A stretch of DNA of 9,102 nucleotides from Candidatus Cloacimonadota bacterium (lineage in GTDB: Bacteria > Cloacimonadota > Cloacimonadia > Cloacimonadales > Cloacimonadaceae). How positions within the stretch are numbered: position 1 is the stretch's first letter; the number at the start of each line of letters is the position of its first letter. Made by a program: the position numbers and the translations under genes. The stretch is from positions 1 through 9,102 of the forward strand of contig JALOBT010000068.1 of assembly GCA_023228125.1 (NCBI GenBank), in the 5' to 3' direction. Below the pieces are notes generated by a model. It made no database searches. It was not told the DNA's origin and saw only the letters and a program-made list of their open reading frames with translations. Positions 1 through 5,958 of the stretch are shown here, piece by piece.

Positions 1-2
1 CG

Positions 3-95
3 ATCCGTTTGATCCGCACAATCCGTGTGACTATTCCTTGTTTGCTACACTCACCAGCTGAAGCTGATTGGGCGGCCGGATGAATCCAGCGTTAC
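3..95 (-). repeat. Intergenic repeat, copy 1
   Basis: First copy of a ~93 bp direct repeat whose second copy is at 203-296. Positions 3-36 are identical to 203-236. The next stretch differs by a few bases and one single-base insertion in copy 2. Positions 50-68 match 251-269 exactly. The last 27 bases share CGGCCG, TGAA and CAGCGTTAC but differ between these blocks. The left part contains ATCCG at 3, 12 and 21 (period 9). The right part forms the twin hairpins listed separately. No open reading frame runs through it. I place it on the minus strand because the hairpins pair fully (with G-U) only in that RNA. The copy may extend left of the window, since only two bases are visible there and neither matches copy 2. 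Confidence 0.85.
53..90 (-). other. Twin hairpin in repeat copy 1
   Basis: Read on the minus strand, GCTGGA-TTCA-TCCGGC (90 to 75) forms a 6-bp stem with a four-base loop. After a 6-nt linker, ATCAGC-TTCA-GCTGGT (68 to 53) forms a second 6-bp stem with the same loop. Each stem has a single G-U pair, which would be an A-C mismatch in plus-strand RNA, so the structure suits minus-strand RNA. No run of U follows, so it does not look like a standard intrinsic terminator. Function is unknown. Confidence 0.6.
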
Positions 96-202
96 GAGGC
101 AAATCCAACAACTGGACGCGAGACACATCCAATCCAGCAGTTCCGCAATTCCAGCAGCTCTGCAATCGGATCCATTAGCAAATACGCTCTTTATCCGTGT
201 TA
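96..202. other. Non-coding spacer between the two repeats
   Basis: There is no credible gene here. The stretch holds a pair of tandem 17-bp units at 133-166. At its right end it has an extra ATCCGTGTTA unit (193-202) that leads into repeat copy 2. I see no convincing promoter, tRNA or terminator. Confidence 0.6.
133..166. repeat. Two tandem 17-bp units
   Basis: TCCAGCAGTTCCGCAAT (133-149) is followed directly by TCCAGCAGCTCTGCAAT (150-166). The two units agree at 15 of 17 positions. It is a short non-coding tandem duplication inside the spacer between the two larger repeats. Confidence 0.75.
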
Positions 203-296
203 ATCCGTTTGATCCGCACAATCCGTGTGACTATTCTTTGGTTCACTACACTCACCAGCTGAAGCTGATGCTACGGCCGTCTGAAGACAGCGTTAC
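203..296 (-). repeat. Intergenic repeat, copy 2, abutting the last gene
   Basis: Second copy of the ~93 bp repeat seen at 3-95, starting about 200 bp later. Counting the unit just left of the matched part, ATCCG occurs at 193, 203, 212 and 221 (spacing 10, 9, 9). Similarity between the copies ends with GTTAC at 292-296. The last repeat base is therefore also the final base of the TAG stop codon (296-298, minus strand) of the metallophosphoesterase gene. In the same frame a second stop, TAA (293-295), follows at once and lies inside the repeat. Confidence 0.85.
254..291 (-). other. Twin hairpin in repeat copy 2, just after the operon's last stop
   Basis: Read on the minus strand, GCTGTC-TTCA-GACGGC (291 to 276) is followed by a 6-nt linker and then ATCAGC-TTCA-GCTGGT (269 to 254). 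Both make 6-bp stems with one G-U pair and a TTCA loop. The first hairpin begins 4 nt after the stop codon of the preceding gene, so it would lie in the 3' untranslated part of the operon transcript. It could mark or protect the 3' end. There is no U tract, so Rho-independent termination is not well supported. Confidence 0.6.
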
Positions 297-2038
297 TAAT
301 ATTTGATCAACTTGTGGATTTGGCTGTGGCCGGCGGTTTCCGCTCTGAGAAAGTAGATTCCGGCGGCTTGGGGCAGGGCTTGGCCATCTTTGCCATCCCA
401 GATCAGGCTCAGATCTCCAGCTTTGGCGGTATCATCGAATAAATCCCGGATTTTGGCGCCACGGAGGTTGTAGATTGAGATTTTAAGCGGGGTGCTGCCG
501 GGGAGTTTTAGGTGGATATTGGCAGTTTCGGAAAAGGGATTTGGCCAGGAGCGAATCAGCTCAAAAGCAGGGCAGATGTCATCGGCATTAGCTTGGGCTT
601 CACGGGTTGCGATGCTGATGGTGCGCGTGAGATTAGGCAAAATATGAACTTTCACATAACAGACATTGTGCTGGCTGCCGCGGTCCACCTGTTGCAAGAA
701 GCCGCCATAGACCTGGTAATCAGCGTTTCCAGCCGGCATGATGAATTTGATCAGGCCTTCATCGTAGCTGATGCTTTGATTGTTTGTGATCGTGCAGCTC
801 ACGCTATCGGCGATGCCTTCATTTGAGGGTAGAAAGTAATGGTAGATTGAGGTTCCGCTGTCCCCGGCACTTACGGTGTATTGGGGGGAGAAAGCACTGC
901 CATTGACCTTGATGGTGCGGTAGGATCTGCTGCCACAAACGCTTTTGGTGCTGAGACTATAAGGATAATTATAGATAGAGCCGCTATTTTGATGAGTGTG
1001 CCCCCACAAAGCCAGATCCGTATTCAGCTCATCCAGATAGATCTCATCACCAAAATCGTAGTGATAGAACAGCACCCGGGCCGAGGCCTCCGAGCTGTCT
1101 ATCTCATTCTCCAGCCAATTGCGTTGGGAGTTGATCATGGAATTATTACCATAAATGTAATAACGCCAATCATCATAATTGATATAGGCTTCGAGGCCGA
1201 TATACTGCACATCGCCATAGTCAAAGCTATAATCCTGAGTGTGATAGTCCCAATTTGAATTGCTGTTATTCAGCCAGGGCCAGCCAAAATAGCGCCACCA
1301 ATGCCGGCGCGCTGAGCCCTGAGGGCCGGGGGTAGAGTTCCAGCCTCCGATATCGTGATTTCCGCTCACCACATATACAGGAACTTCGATCAAAGCCAAA
1401 AGCCGCTGCGTCCAGCCATACCAATACTGTCCGGCTATGTCTTCCAGTTCGCCTTCATTGAGGAGGTCTCCGGTGAGCAGGACAAATTCGGGGTTGATGA
1501 GATTGATATCATCGATCACAGCCCTGAAATCCAGCACTGTGGTAGAATCCGTATCATAGCCGTTATTAGGATAATTGACCCGATTGGGCAGATGCGTATC
1601 AGTGAGATGGACAAAGTAGTAATTCGTCTTGCGAGTGGGCATCAGCTTTACCGCCTGTTGGGTGAGATCGTGAATGCCACCATTCGCGGTAAGCTCCAGA
1701 TCGTAAAGCTCATACACTGCCACTTCGGGGATGGGGCATTGCAGGCTCCAGGTGCCAAATAAGGGCTTATACTCCTGAGCGATGATCTGCAGAGGGATGC
1801 GCTTTGAGCCATGCAAGAGCGCGGCGGCAAAGCCTGTGGTATTCTGAGCTGCCAAAGCCGTGATCGCAAGGGTCTCTCCCGGAATGTGGATAGCCGGGAT
1901 ATTCAGAAGCGGCCGCATGATCACAGTAAGGGTATCCCCGGGAGCATTCCAGGCAGACTGCGCGGGAAGGCTGGCAGAGATCAGAGCAAACAAGGCCAGC
2001 AGCAAAAGGATTCTGAGGCTTTGAGCGGATAGCTTCAT
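296..2038 (-). CDS. Secreted calcineurin-like metallophosphoesterase with C-terminal sorting tail
   Basis: A 580-residue exported hydrolase. Residues 1-27 are a signal peptide (basic start, Leu/Ala-rich core, likely cut near LPAQS). Residues 33-135 look like a beta-rich N-terminal domain. The metallophosphoesterase core spans about 140-350 and has the full metal-binding set: DTH (D147, H149), GD (D191), GNHD (N227, H228), H326, and GHTH (H347, H349). A beta-rich Asn/Ser segment follows. Residues 492-580 are a type IX-like/FlgD-like sorting module with WPNPF (498-502), WDGKDG and AGIYFLR. Such tails send proteins to the outer surface in type IX systems. The substrate (phosphomonoester, diester or nucleotide) cannot be read from sequence. 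The ATG overlaps the stop of the upstream protease by 1 nt (TAATG) with no strong ribosome site, so reinitiation is likely. It is the last gene of the operon and ends in tandem stops TAG-TAA. Confidence 0.9.
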   Translation of the reverse strand: MKLSAQSLRILLLLALFALISASLPAQSAWNAPGDTLTVIMRPLLNIPAIHIPGETLAITALAAQNTTGFAAALLHGSKRIPLQIIAQEYKPLFGTWSLQCPIPEVAVYELYDLELTANGGIHDLTQQAVKLMPTRKTNYYFVHLTDTHLPNRVNYPNNGYDTDSTTVLDFRAVIDDINLINPEFVLLTGDLLNEGELEDIAGQYWYGWTQRLLALIEVPVYVVSGNHDIGGWNSTPGPQGSARRHWWRYFGWPWLNNSNSNWDYHTQDYSFDYGDVQYIGLEAYINYDDWRYYIYGNNSMINSQRNWLENEIDSSEASARVLFYHYDFGDEIYLDELNTDLALWGHTHQNSGSIYNYPYSLSTKSVCGSRSYRTIKVNGSAFSPQYTVSAGDSGTSIYHYFLPSNEGIADSVSCTITNNQSISYDEGLIKFIMPAGNADYQVYGGFLQQVDRGSQHNVCYVKVHILPNLTRTISIATREAQANADDICPAFELIRSWPNPFSETANIHLKLPGSTPLKISIYNLRGAKIRDLFDDTAKAGDLSLIWDGKDGQALPQAAGIYFLRAETAGHSQIHKLIKY

Positions 2039-2877
2039 TAGATATTGCCCATCAGGTCTTTGACTGTATTGATCGGGATGGCAAAGCCTAAGCCGATGCT
2101 GCCACCGGTCTCCGAAAAGATAAAGGTATTGATGCCGATCACTTCGCCATGGATATTCACCAGAGGGCCGCCGCTATTGCCTTGATTGATGGCGGTATCG
2201 GTCTGAATCATATTCAAATACTGGCTGCCGCCCTGATCCCCAGAGATGTTTCGTCCCAGAGCGGAGATCACGCCCACAGTCACGCTGGGCTTGGCGTCGT
2301 TCATCAGATAGCCATAAGGATTGCCCAAAGCAATGCTCCATTCACCCACCATCAGATTATCGGAATTTCCCAGGCGGGCAATAGGCAATTGACTGCTTTT
2401 GATGCGGAGTTTGGCGATATCATGCACATCATCGATGCCGACTAATTCTGCATCAAATTCCCGTTGATCCGGCAAGACAACCTTGATAGCCGTGGCACCA
2501 CTCACCACATGGGCATTGGTAATGATATAGCCTTCAGGATCATAGATCACTCCGCTACCGATGGATTGCACCTGGCGTTGGACAGGCCCAAAGAAATCAA
2601 AGAAGCCGAAGAAACCGAAATTGGCAGGAATGCGCCCACGCACTATCTGGGTCTTGATCACGTTCACACTCACCACCGCCGGTGCGATTTCGGCCACAGC
2701 GTGGGTGATGGCATTTTGCCGGCTGGTGCCGGTGCTATCACAGGGCATATTGGGATCATTGAACAAGGTAGGGACGGGAGCGGGAGCAGGGCGGAATTGA
2801 TTGATCAAAACCAGACTGATGCCGGCATTGAGGATCAGGATAATCAGACCAAGGATGAGGACACGTGAGCTCTTCAT
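2038..2877 (-). CDS. HtrA/Deg-type trypsin-like serine protease lacking a PDZ domain
   Basis: A 279-residue S1C-family protease, probably anchored in the inner membrane with the catalytic domain in the periplasm. Residues 6-25 form one hydrophobic segment, followed by a Pro-rich linker (29-36). The trypsin-like fold covers about 55-270. The catalytic triad is complete: H123 in TNAHVVSG, D153 in VHDIAKL, and S235 in NQGNSGGPL. A Phe/Gly-rich patch (85-98) corresponds to the flexible LA loop of HtrA proteins. The protein stops just after GFAIPIN, where DegP, DegQ and DegS continue into PDZ domains. The next gene begins at the stop codon, so no PDZ remnant follows. The likely role is degradation of misfolded envelope proteins, which suits neighbours such as SurA. 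The ATG overlaps the DUF116 stop as ATGA. Confidence 0.9.
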   Translation of the reverse strand: MKSSRVLILGLIILILNAGISLVLINQFRPAPAPVPTLFNDPNMPCDSTGTSRQNAITHAVAEIAPAVVSVNVIKTQIVRGRIPANFGFFGFFDFFGPVQRQVQSIGSGVIYDPEGYIITNAHVVSGATAIKVVLPDQREFDAELVGIDDVHDIAKLRIKSSQLPIARLGNSDNLMVGEWSIALGNPYGYLMNDAKPSVTVGVISALGRNISGDQGGSQYLNMIQTDTAINQGNSGGPLVNIHGEVIGINTFIFSETGGSIGLGFAIPINTVKDLMGNI

Positions 2878-3623
2878 TGAAATTTCCGGATAGCAAATTC
2901 TATGGTATGCAGGTTTACCGTGGTTTCAAAGCAAGGACCATTGGGACGCTCATTGAGCACACCAAAGACGGGCAATCTCCAGGCATCCCGCACTCCATCG
3001 ATGAGGTCTCTATGGCACGCTACAGCCACGATCACATCCGGGCTGGTATCCTTGATGATTTTACGCGCCAAAGAGCCACCAGTGGCCACTGCAGCCCGCA
3101 CATTCAGCTTTTTGGCCAGGGCCTTCAGCTCGGCGATGTCACATTTGCCGCAAGAGGCACAGTCATTGATATCTGAGGTGACACGGATCTTGCACTTGGA
3201 ATTTTGCAGACAGTGCGGCAGCAGCAGCAGGATATTGGTGTGATGGATGTTTTTGGCTGCAGAGAGCACGATCTCATTGTTAAAATTCAGATAGCTTTCC
3301 TGTAGTTGTTGCTTTTTCTGAAAGCTGATAAAGTTCAAAAAGCTGGCCAGATTGTAATATACGTGCACCAGCATCCATTTTGAGTAAATCTCCATCCAGC
3401 GGGGACGAATCTTGCTGTGGGTGCTGATCAGATTCAAGACCCAGGAAGACACCAGGATGGTCAAAATCGAAAAGAGCACGCTGTAGATCACCGTCTCATT
3501 GGCTGATAAACCCAATTTGAAGTAAGATCCAAAGACGAGGCCAAAAAAGGCAGCCGCGATGACCGCCAAGCTGAGGCTCACCAGCAAGGGAAACTTGATA
3601 ACGTTCAAATATTCATCTTTCAT
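2874..3623 (-). CDS. DUF116 family membrane protein
   Basis: A 249-residue protein of unknown function, recognised as DUF116. Two hydrophobic segments (about 11-33 and 44-66) lie at the N terminus and suggest a membrane anchor, probably with the rest in the cytoplasm. The conserved part (about 125-249) includes LLLPHCLQ (C138), C144, a C-x2-C-x2-C cluster (C155, C158, C161), a TGGS motif (181-184), VAVACHRDL (C203) and NGPC (C231). The cysteine pattern suggests binding of a metal or iron-sulfur cluster, which is inference. From general knowledge, DUF116 genes are often found beside fmt and def, as here. That hints at a link to translation initiation or N-terminal processing, but no activity is established from sequence. 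The start overlaps fmt as ATGA and has purine-rich ribosome sites upstream. Confidence 0.85.
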   Translation of the reverse strand: MKDEYLNVIKFPLLVSLSLAVIAAAFFGLVFGSYFKLGLSANETVIYSVLFSILTILVSSWVLNLISTHSKIRPRWMEIYSKWMLVHVYYNLASFLNFISFQKKQQLQESYLNFNNEIVLSAAKNIHHTNILLLLPHCLQNSKCKIRVTSDINDCASCGKCDIAELKALAKKLNVRAAVATGGSLARKIIKDTSPDVIVAVACHRDLIDGVRDAWRLPVFGVLNERPNGPCFETTVNLHTIEFAIRKFQ

Positions 3624-4552
3624 ATTCCTATCCTCTCGCCCACAGACAGCCTTGCTCCCAGATGGTAGCTATAGGCGTCCATTATTTTCTTACCGGCGGC
3701 CTGAACCTGTAAAACCAGGAGCTGGCCATCTTTTGTAGAGATGGAAAAGCCGATATTTTTGACTATTTCAATGATGTGTCCTGAAGGATAATCCGGCAGT
3801 GACACTGTGTGCTCTGCCGCCAGGATCTTCAGCTTTGTATCCCGAAAGCTGGCAAAAGCGCCTGGAACCAGGGAGTAGGCGCGAATCTGGTTTTCCAGGC
3901 TCACGCTATCACGGTCAAAATCCAGGATCAGATCATTCTTATCGATCTTATTTGAAAAAGTGGCAGCACTATGATCCTGCTCTTGCGCCTGAATATCCGG
4001 CAAAGCCGGCAGCAGCAGAATCAAAAGCTCAGCGGCCTGAAGCGCCAGTCTGTCATGCAAAGAGCTGTAGTTTTCGCCATCATATATTTTAAGGTCTTTT
4101 TGGCTTAAGATGGGCCCGGCATCCATCTTTGCCACTATCCTGAAAATGGTATTACCGCTCTGCTTATCCCCATTTATGAGGGCTGTGCGGATGGGTGAGG
4201 CGCCCCGGTACTGCGGCAAAAGTGAGGGATGCAGATTGATGGCACCCAAGGCAAAACCTTGCCGCAATCTGCGCTTGAGATAGGCACCATAAGATGCCGT
4301 GATCAAGATATCCGCTTTGTGACCGAGGATGTAATCCACACTCTCCTGGCTGTTTACATCCTCCGGGCAAAAGACGCTAAGGCCATTATCCTGGGCATAT
4401 TTTGCCAGCGGGGTAGCTTCCAGTTTTTGCCTTCGGCCCTGAGGACTGGGGGACTGGCTGAGCACCAGCAGCACATTATGCTCTGGCGCAGAAAGCAGTG
4501 CTTTCAAAGCGGGAATGGCATATTCTGAGCTGCCAGCAAAGACTATCTTCAC
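3620..4552 (-). CDS. fmt: Methionyl-tRNA formyltransferase
   Basis: A 310-residue cytoplasmic enzyme that moves the formyl group of 10-formyltetrahydrofolate onto Met-tRNA(fMet) so that translation can start. The N-terminal formyltransferase domain (1 to about 185) begins with MKIVFAGSSEYA. It carries the active-site set N106, H108 and D144 in INLHPSLLPQYRGASPI and KMDAGPIL. The 35-47 loop (PSPQGRRQKLEATP) corresponds to the tRNA-contacting loop. The C-terminal domain (about 205-310) ends with the usual AGKK...GARLSVGER pattern. Length is normal for the family (about 310-320). The start is GTG at 4550-4552, overlapping the def stop as GTGA. This fits because the protein begins directly with the family's N-terminal strand. 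def and fmt are classic neighbours. Confidence 0.96.
   Translation of the reverse strand: MKIVFAGSSEYAIPALKALLSAPEHNVLLVLSQSPSPQGRRQKLEATPLAKYAQDNGLSVFCPEDVNSQESVDYILGHKADILITASYGAYLKRRLRQGFALGAINLHPSLLPQYRGASPIRTALINGDKQSGNTIFRIVAKMDAGPILSQKDLKIYDGENYSSLHDRLALQAAELLILLLPALPDIQAQEQDHSAATFSNKIDKNDLILDFDRDSVSLENQIRAYSLVPGAFASFRDTKLKILAAEHTVSLPDYPSGHIIEIVKNIGFSISTKDGQLLVLQVQAAGKKIMDAYSYHLGARLSVGERIGI
3626..3637 (-). promoter_or_regulatory. Ribosome binding site(s) for the DUF116 gene
   Basis: On the minus strand GAGAGGA followed by TAGGA precedes the ATG at 3621-3623. The two AGGA cores are about 3 and 8 nt from the start. Both lie within the 3' end of fmt and support this ATG as the start. Confidence 0.5.
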
Positions 4553-5106
4553 TCTTCTTCTTCAGGGTATTGCATGATGTTCACGCCATTTTTGGCCAGG
4601 GCCGCCATGTGCTTCAGCGTAAGCTTCAGCTTGAGCTTGGTGAGAGGCGACACCAGGTCTGTAAAGAGCACGCCATTCAGATGATCATATTCATGCTGAA
4701 TCACCACCGCTTCATATTCTTCGGCTTCGGCCTCGATAAATTCACCTTCGGGAGTGTAATATGAATAGCGGATCTTGAGCGCACGATTCACTTTGGCAAA
4801 GATATCCGGCAGGCTGAGGCAGCCTTCATCGCCGATCTGTTCACCTTGCCGATCGTGAATCACAGGGTTGATCATCACGCGGGGCTCTTTTTTGCCTTCT
4901 TCGCGAGCCCACCAGGGGTCGATCACGAATATCCTCAGGTCCACGCCTACCTGGCTGGAAGCCAGGCCTACTCCATCACGTAAATACATGGTGTGGATGA
5001 GATCCGGCAGATACTCTTTCAGAAAGGGGTCTTTGAGATCCACTTCCTTGAGCTTTTTACGCAGAATCTCATCCCCATAAATTCGGATGGGAAGAATCTT
5101 GGCCAT
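4549..5106 (-). CDS. def: Peptide deformylase
   Basis: A 185-residue metalloenzyme that removes the N-formyl group from nascent proteins, the counterpart of the fmt product encoded next. All three family motifs are present: GVGLASSQVG (45-54, Q52), EGCLSLP (94-100, metal ligand C96), and QHEYDHLNG (137-145, metal ligands H138 and H142, catalytic E139). The N terminus (ILPIRIYGDEILRKK) is the typical start. Length is slightly above the usual ~170 because of a Lys/Leu-rich C-terminal stretch and a final run of four Glu. Those Glu codons double as a purine-rich tract in front of fmt. It starts 3 nt after yajC, so co-translation is likely. Confidence 0.97.
   Translation of the reverse strand: MAKILPIRIYGDEILRKKLKEVDLKDPFLKEYLPDLIHTMYLRDGVGLASSQVGVDLRIFVIDPWWAREEGKKEPRVMINPVIHDRQGEQIGDEGCLSLPDIFAKVNRALKIRYSYYTPEGEFIEAEAEEYEAVVIQHEYDHLNGVLFTDLVSPLTKLKLKLTLKHMAALAKNGVNIMQYPEEEE
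4552..4563 (-). promoter_or_regulatory. Purine-rich ribosome site for fmt, inside the end of def
   Basis: The last codons of def (GAA three times at 4555-4563, then GAG at 4552-4554) place an A/G-only tract immediately before the GTG start of fmt (4550-4552). No other ribosome site is visible near this start. Translational coupling through the GTGA overlap is expected. Confidence 0.45.
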
Positions 5107-5109
5107 ATT

Positions 5110-5463
5110 CTACTTCGTGACTACCGGGGGTGTCAGATTCAGGATCGTGACGATCGCCGAGCGCTGAAAATCTACTTTAACTTTAGCGGTATCATCTATT
5201 TCGATGACCACGATGTCTTTGTCCGGTTTCAGTGAGACCACACGGCCATAGATGCCGCTGGAGGTGATGACTTTGTCGTTCACCTGCAGGCTGTCCAGCA
5301 TCTTCTGCATTTCTTTTTGACGCTTTTGTTGAGGACGGATCATCAGGAAATACATGATTCCAAACAGAGCGGCAAAAAAGATCAGTGATGAGGCCATGGA
5401 TCCGTTACCACCACCACCTGTATCGGCGGCTGCGACTTGAACTTGTAATAAGATATAGTGCAT
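5110..5463 (-). CDS. yajC: Sec translocase accessory subunit YajC
   Basis: A 117-residue inner-membrane protein that associates with the SecDF complex and SecYEG. It has a short Gly/Ala-rich N terminus, one transmembrane helix (about 25-42, SSLIFFAALFGIMYFLM) and then the family signature RPQQKRQKE (43-51). A small cytoplasmic beta domain follows (LQVNDKVITSSGIYGRVVSL...). Length is typical for the family (about 85-120). secD and secF, the usual neighbours, are not in this window. The gene instead lies between pgpA and def. The start is supported by an AGGAG site. The short poly-Gly stretch (16-19) is a minor peculiarity. Confidence 0.96.
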   Translation of the reverse strand: MHYILLQVQVAAADTGGGGNGSMASSLIFFAALFGIMYFLMIRPQQKRQKEMQKMLDSLQVNDKVITSSGIYGRVVSLKPDKDIVVIEIDDTAKVKVDFQRSAIVTILNLTPPVVTK

Positions 5464-5469
5464 ATTGTT

Positions 5470-5474
5470 CTCCT
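5470..5474 (-). promoter_or_regulatory. Ribosome binding site of yajC, overlapping the pgpA stop
   Basis: AGGAG on the minus strand, 6 nt before the yajC ATG (5461-5463). It shares bases with the TAG stop codon of pgpA (5473-5475). This is the strongest ribosome site in the block. Confidence 0.7.
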
Positions 5475-5958
5475 ATATTGTAAAGAATTTTGGATAGATT
5501 CGGATGAGTATCTGTAAGAGGACATTGGCATAGATTCCAGCCAAGAGGTCGTCTATCACCACTCCCCAGCCATTCCTGAGTTTCTGGGAGCGGTAGATGG
5601 GAAAGGGCTTGGCAATATCAAATACTCTGAATAAGATAAACGCATACAGGCCTACAAGCCAATTATGCGGTAAAAACAAGGTGGCCACAAAGTAGCCCAC
5701 CAGCTCATCCAGCACTATGGAGCCGTGATCCTCACCCAGGATTTCTTCTGCTTTTTTGCAGATCACTACTGCCAGCAAAGCTAAGGCTACCAGTATCATG
5801 GGCAGCAGATATGGACATGATTTATCATACAGCCAAGACGGCAAAATCAGATAAAGTCCATAGCTGGCCAGCGAACCAAAAGTTCCCGGCGCAAAAGGCA
5901 CAAAGCCAATCAGAAAAAGGCTGCCTATAATGGTGCTGAAAGTGAGCTTTTTCTTCAT
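5473..5958 (-). CDS. pgpA: Phosphatidylglycerophosphatase A
   Basis: A 161-residue inner-membrane enzyme that dephosphorylates phosphatidylglycerol phosphate to phosphatidylglycerol. The PgpA family motifs are clear: PFAPGTFGS (21-29), EDHGSIVLDELVGY (76-89, with the acidic residues expected to bind Mg2+), FRVFDIAKPFPI (110-121) and GWGVVIDDLLAGIYAN (130-145). Several hydrophobic helices lie between them (about 50-67, 88-112 and 135-153). Length matches the family (about 150-170). The start overlaps the stop of surA as ATGA without a visible ribosome site, so translation probably depends on coupling. Phospholipid synthesis does not obviously belong with the folding genes around it, but both concern the envelope. 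Confidence 0.95.
   Translation of the reverse strand: MKKKLTFSTIIGSLFLIGFVPFAPGTFGSLASYGLYLILPSWLYDKSCPYLLPMILVALALLAVVICKKAEEILGEDHGSIVLDELVGYFVATLFLPHNWLVGLYAFILFRVFDIAKPFPIYRSQKLRNGWGVVIDDLLAGIYANVLLQILIRIYPKFFTI

Noticed and set aside
254..291. Rho-independent terminator after the last gene.
   Set aside because: Hairpins are present, but no run of T follows on the minus strand and the stems are short. I kept it only as a structure of unknown function.
3..296. CRISPR array.
   Set aside because: There are only two imperfect ~93 bp copies about 200 bp apart, with no short regular repeat-spacer pattern.
53..296. Integron attC sites (paired hairpins, GTTAC near the end).
   Set aside because: The end does not fit the GTTRRRY core (GTTACGA and GTTACTA), and there is no cassette gene between the copies.
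512..1762. Plus-strand open frames (512-826, 881-1258, 1355-1762) opposite the metallophosphoesterase gene.
   Set aside because: They are Ile/Ala/Asp-rich mirror translations of a well-supported gene, with no recognisable domain or ribosome site.
2030..2045. A frameshift that removed a PDZ domain from the HtrA-type protease.
   Set aside because: The downstream bases encode the signal peptide of the next gene in a different frame, and no PDZ-like residues are seen in any frame.
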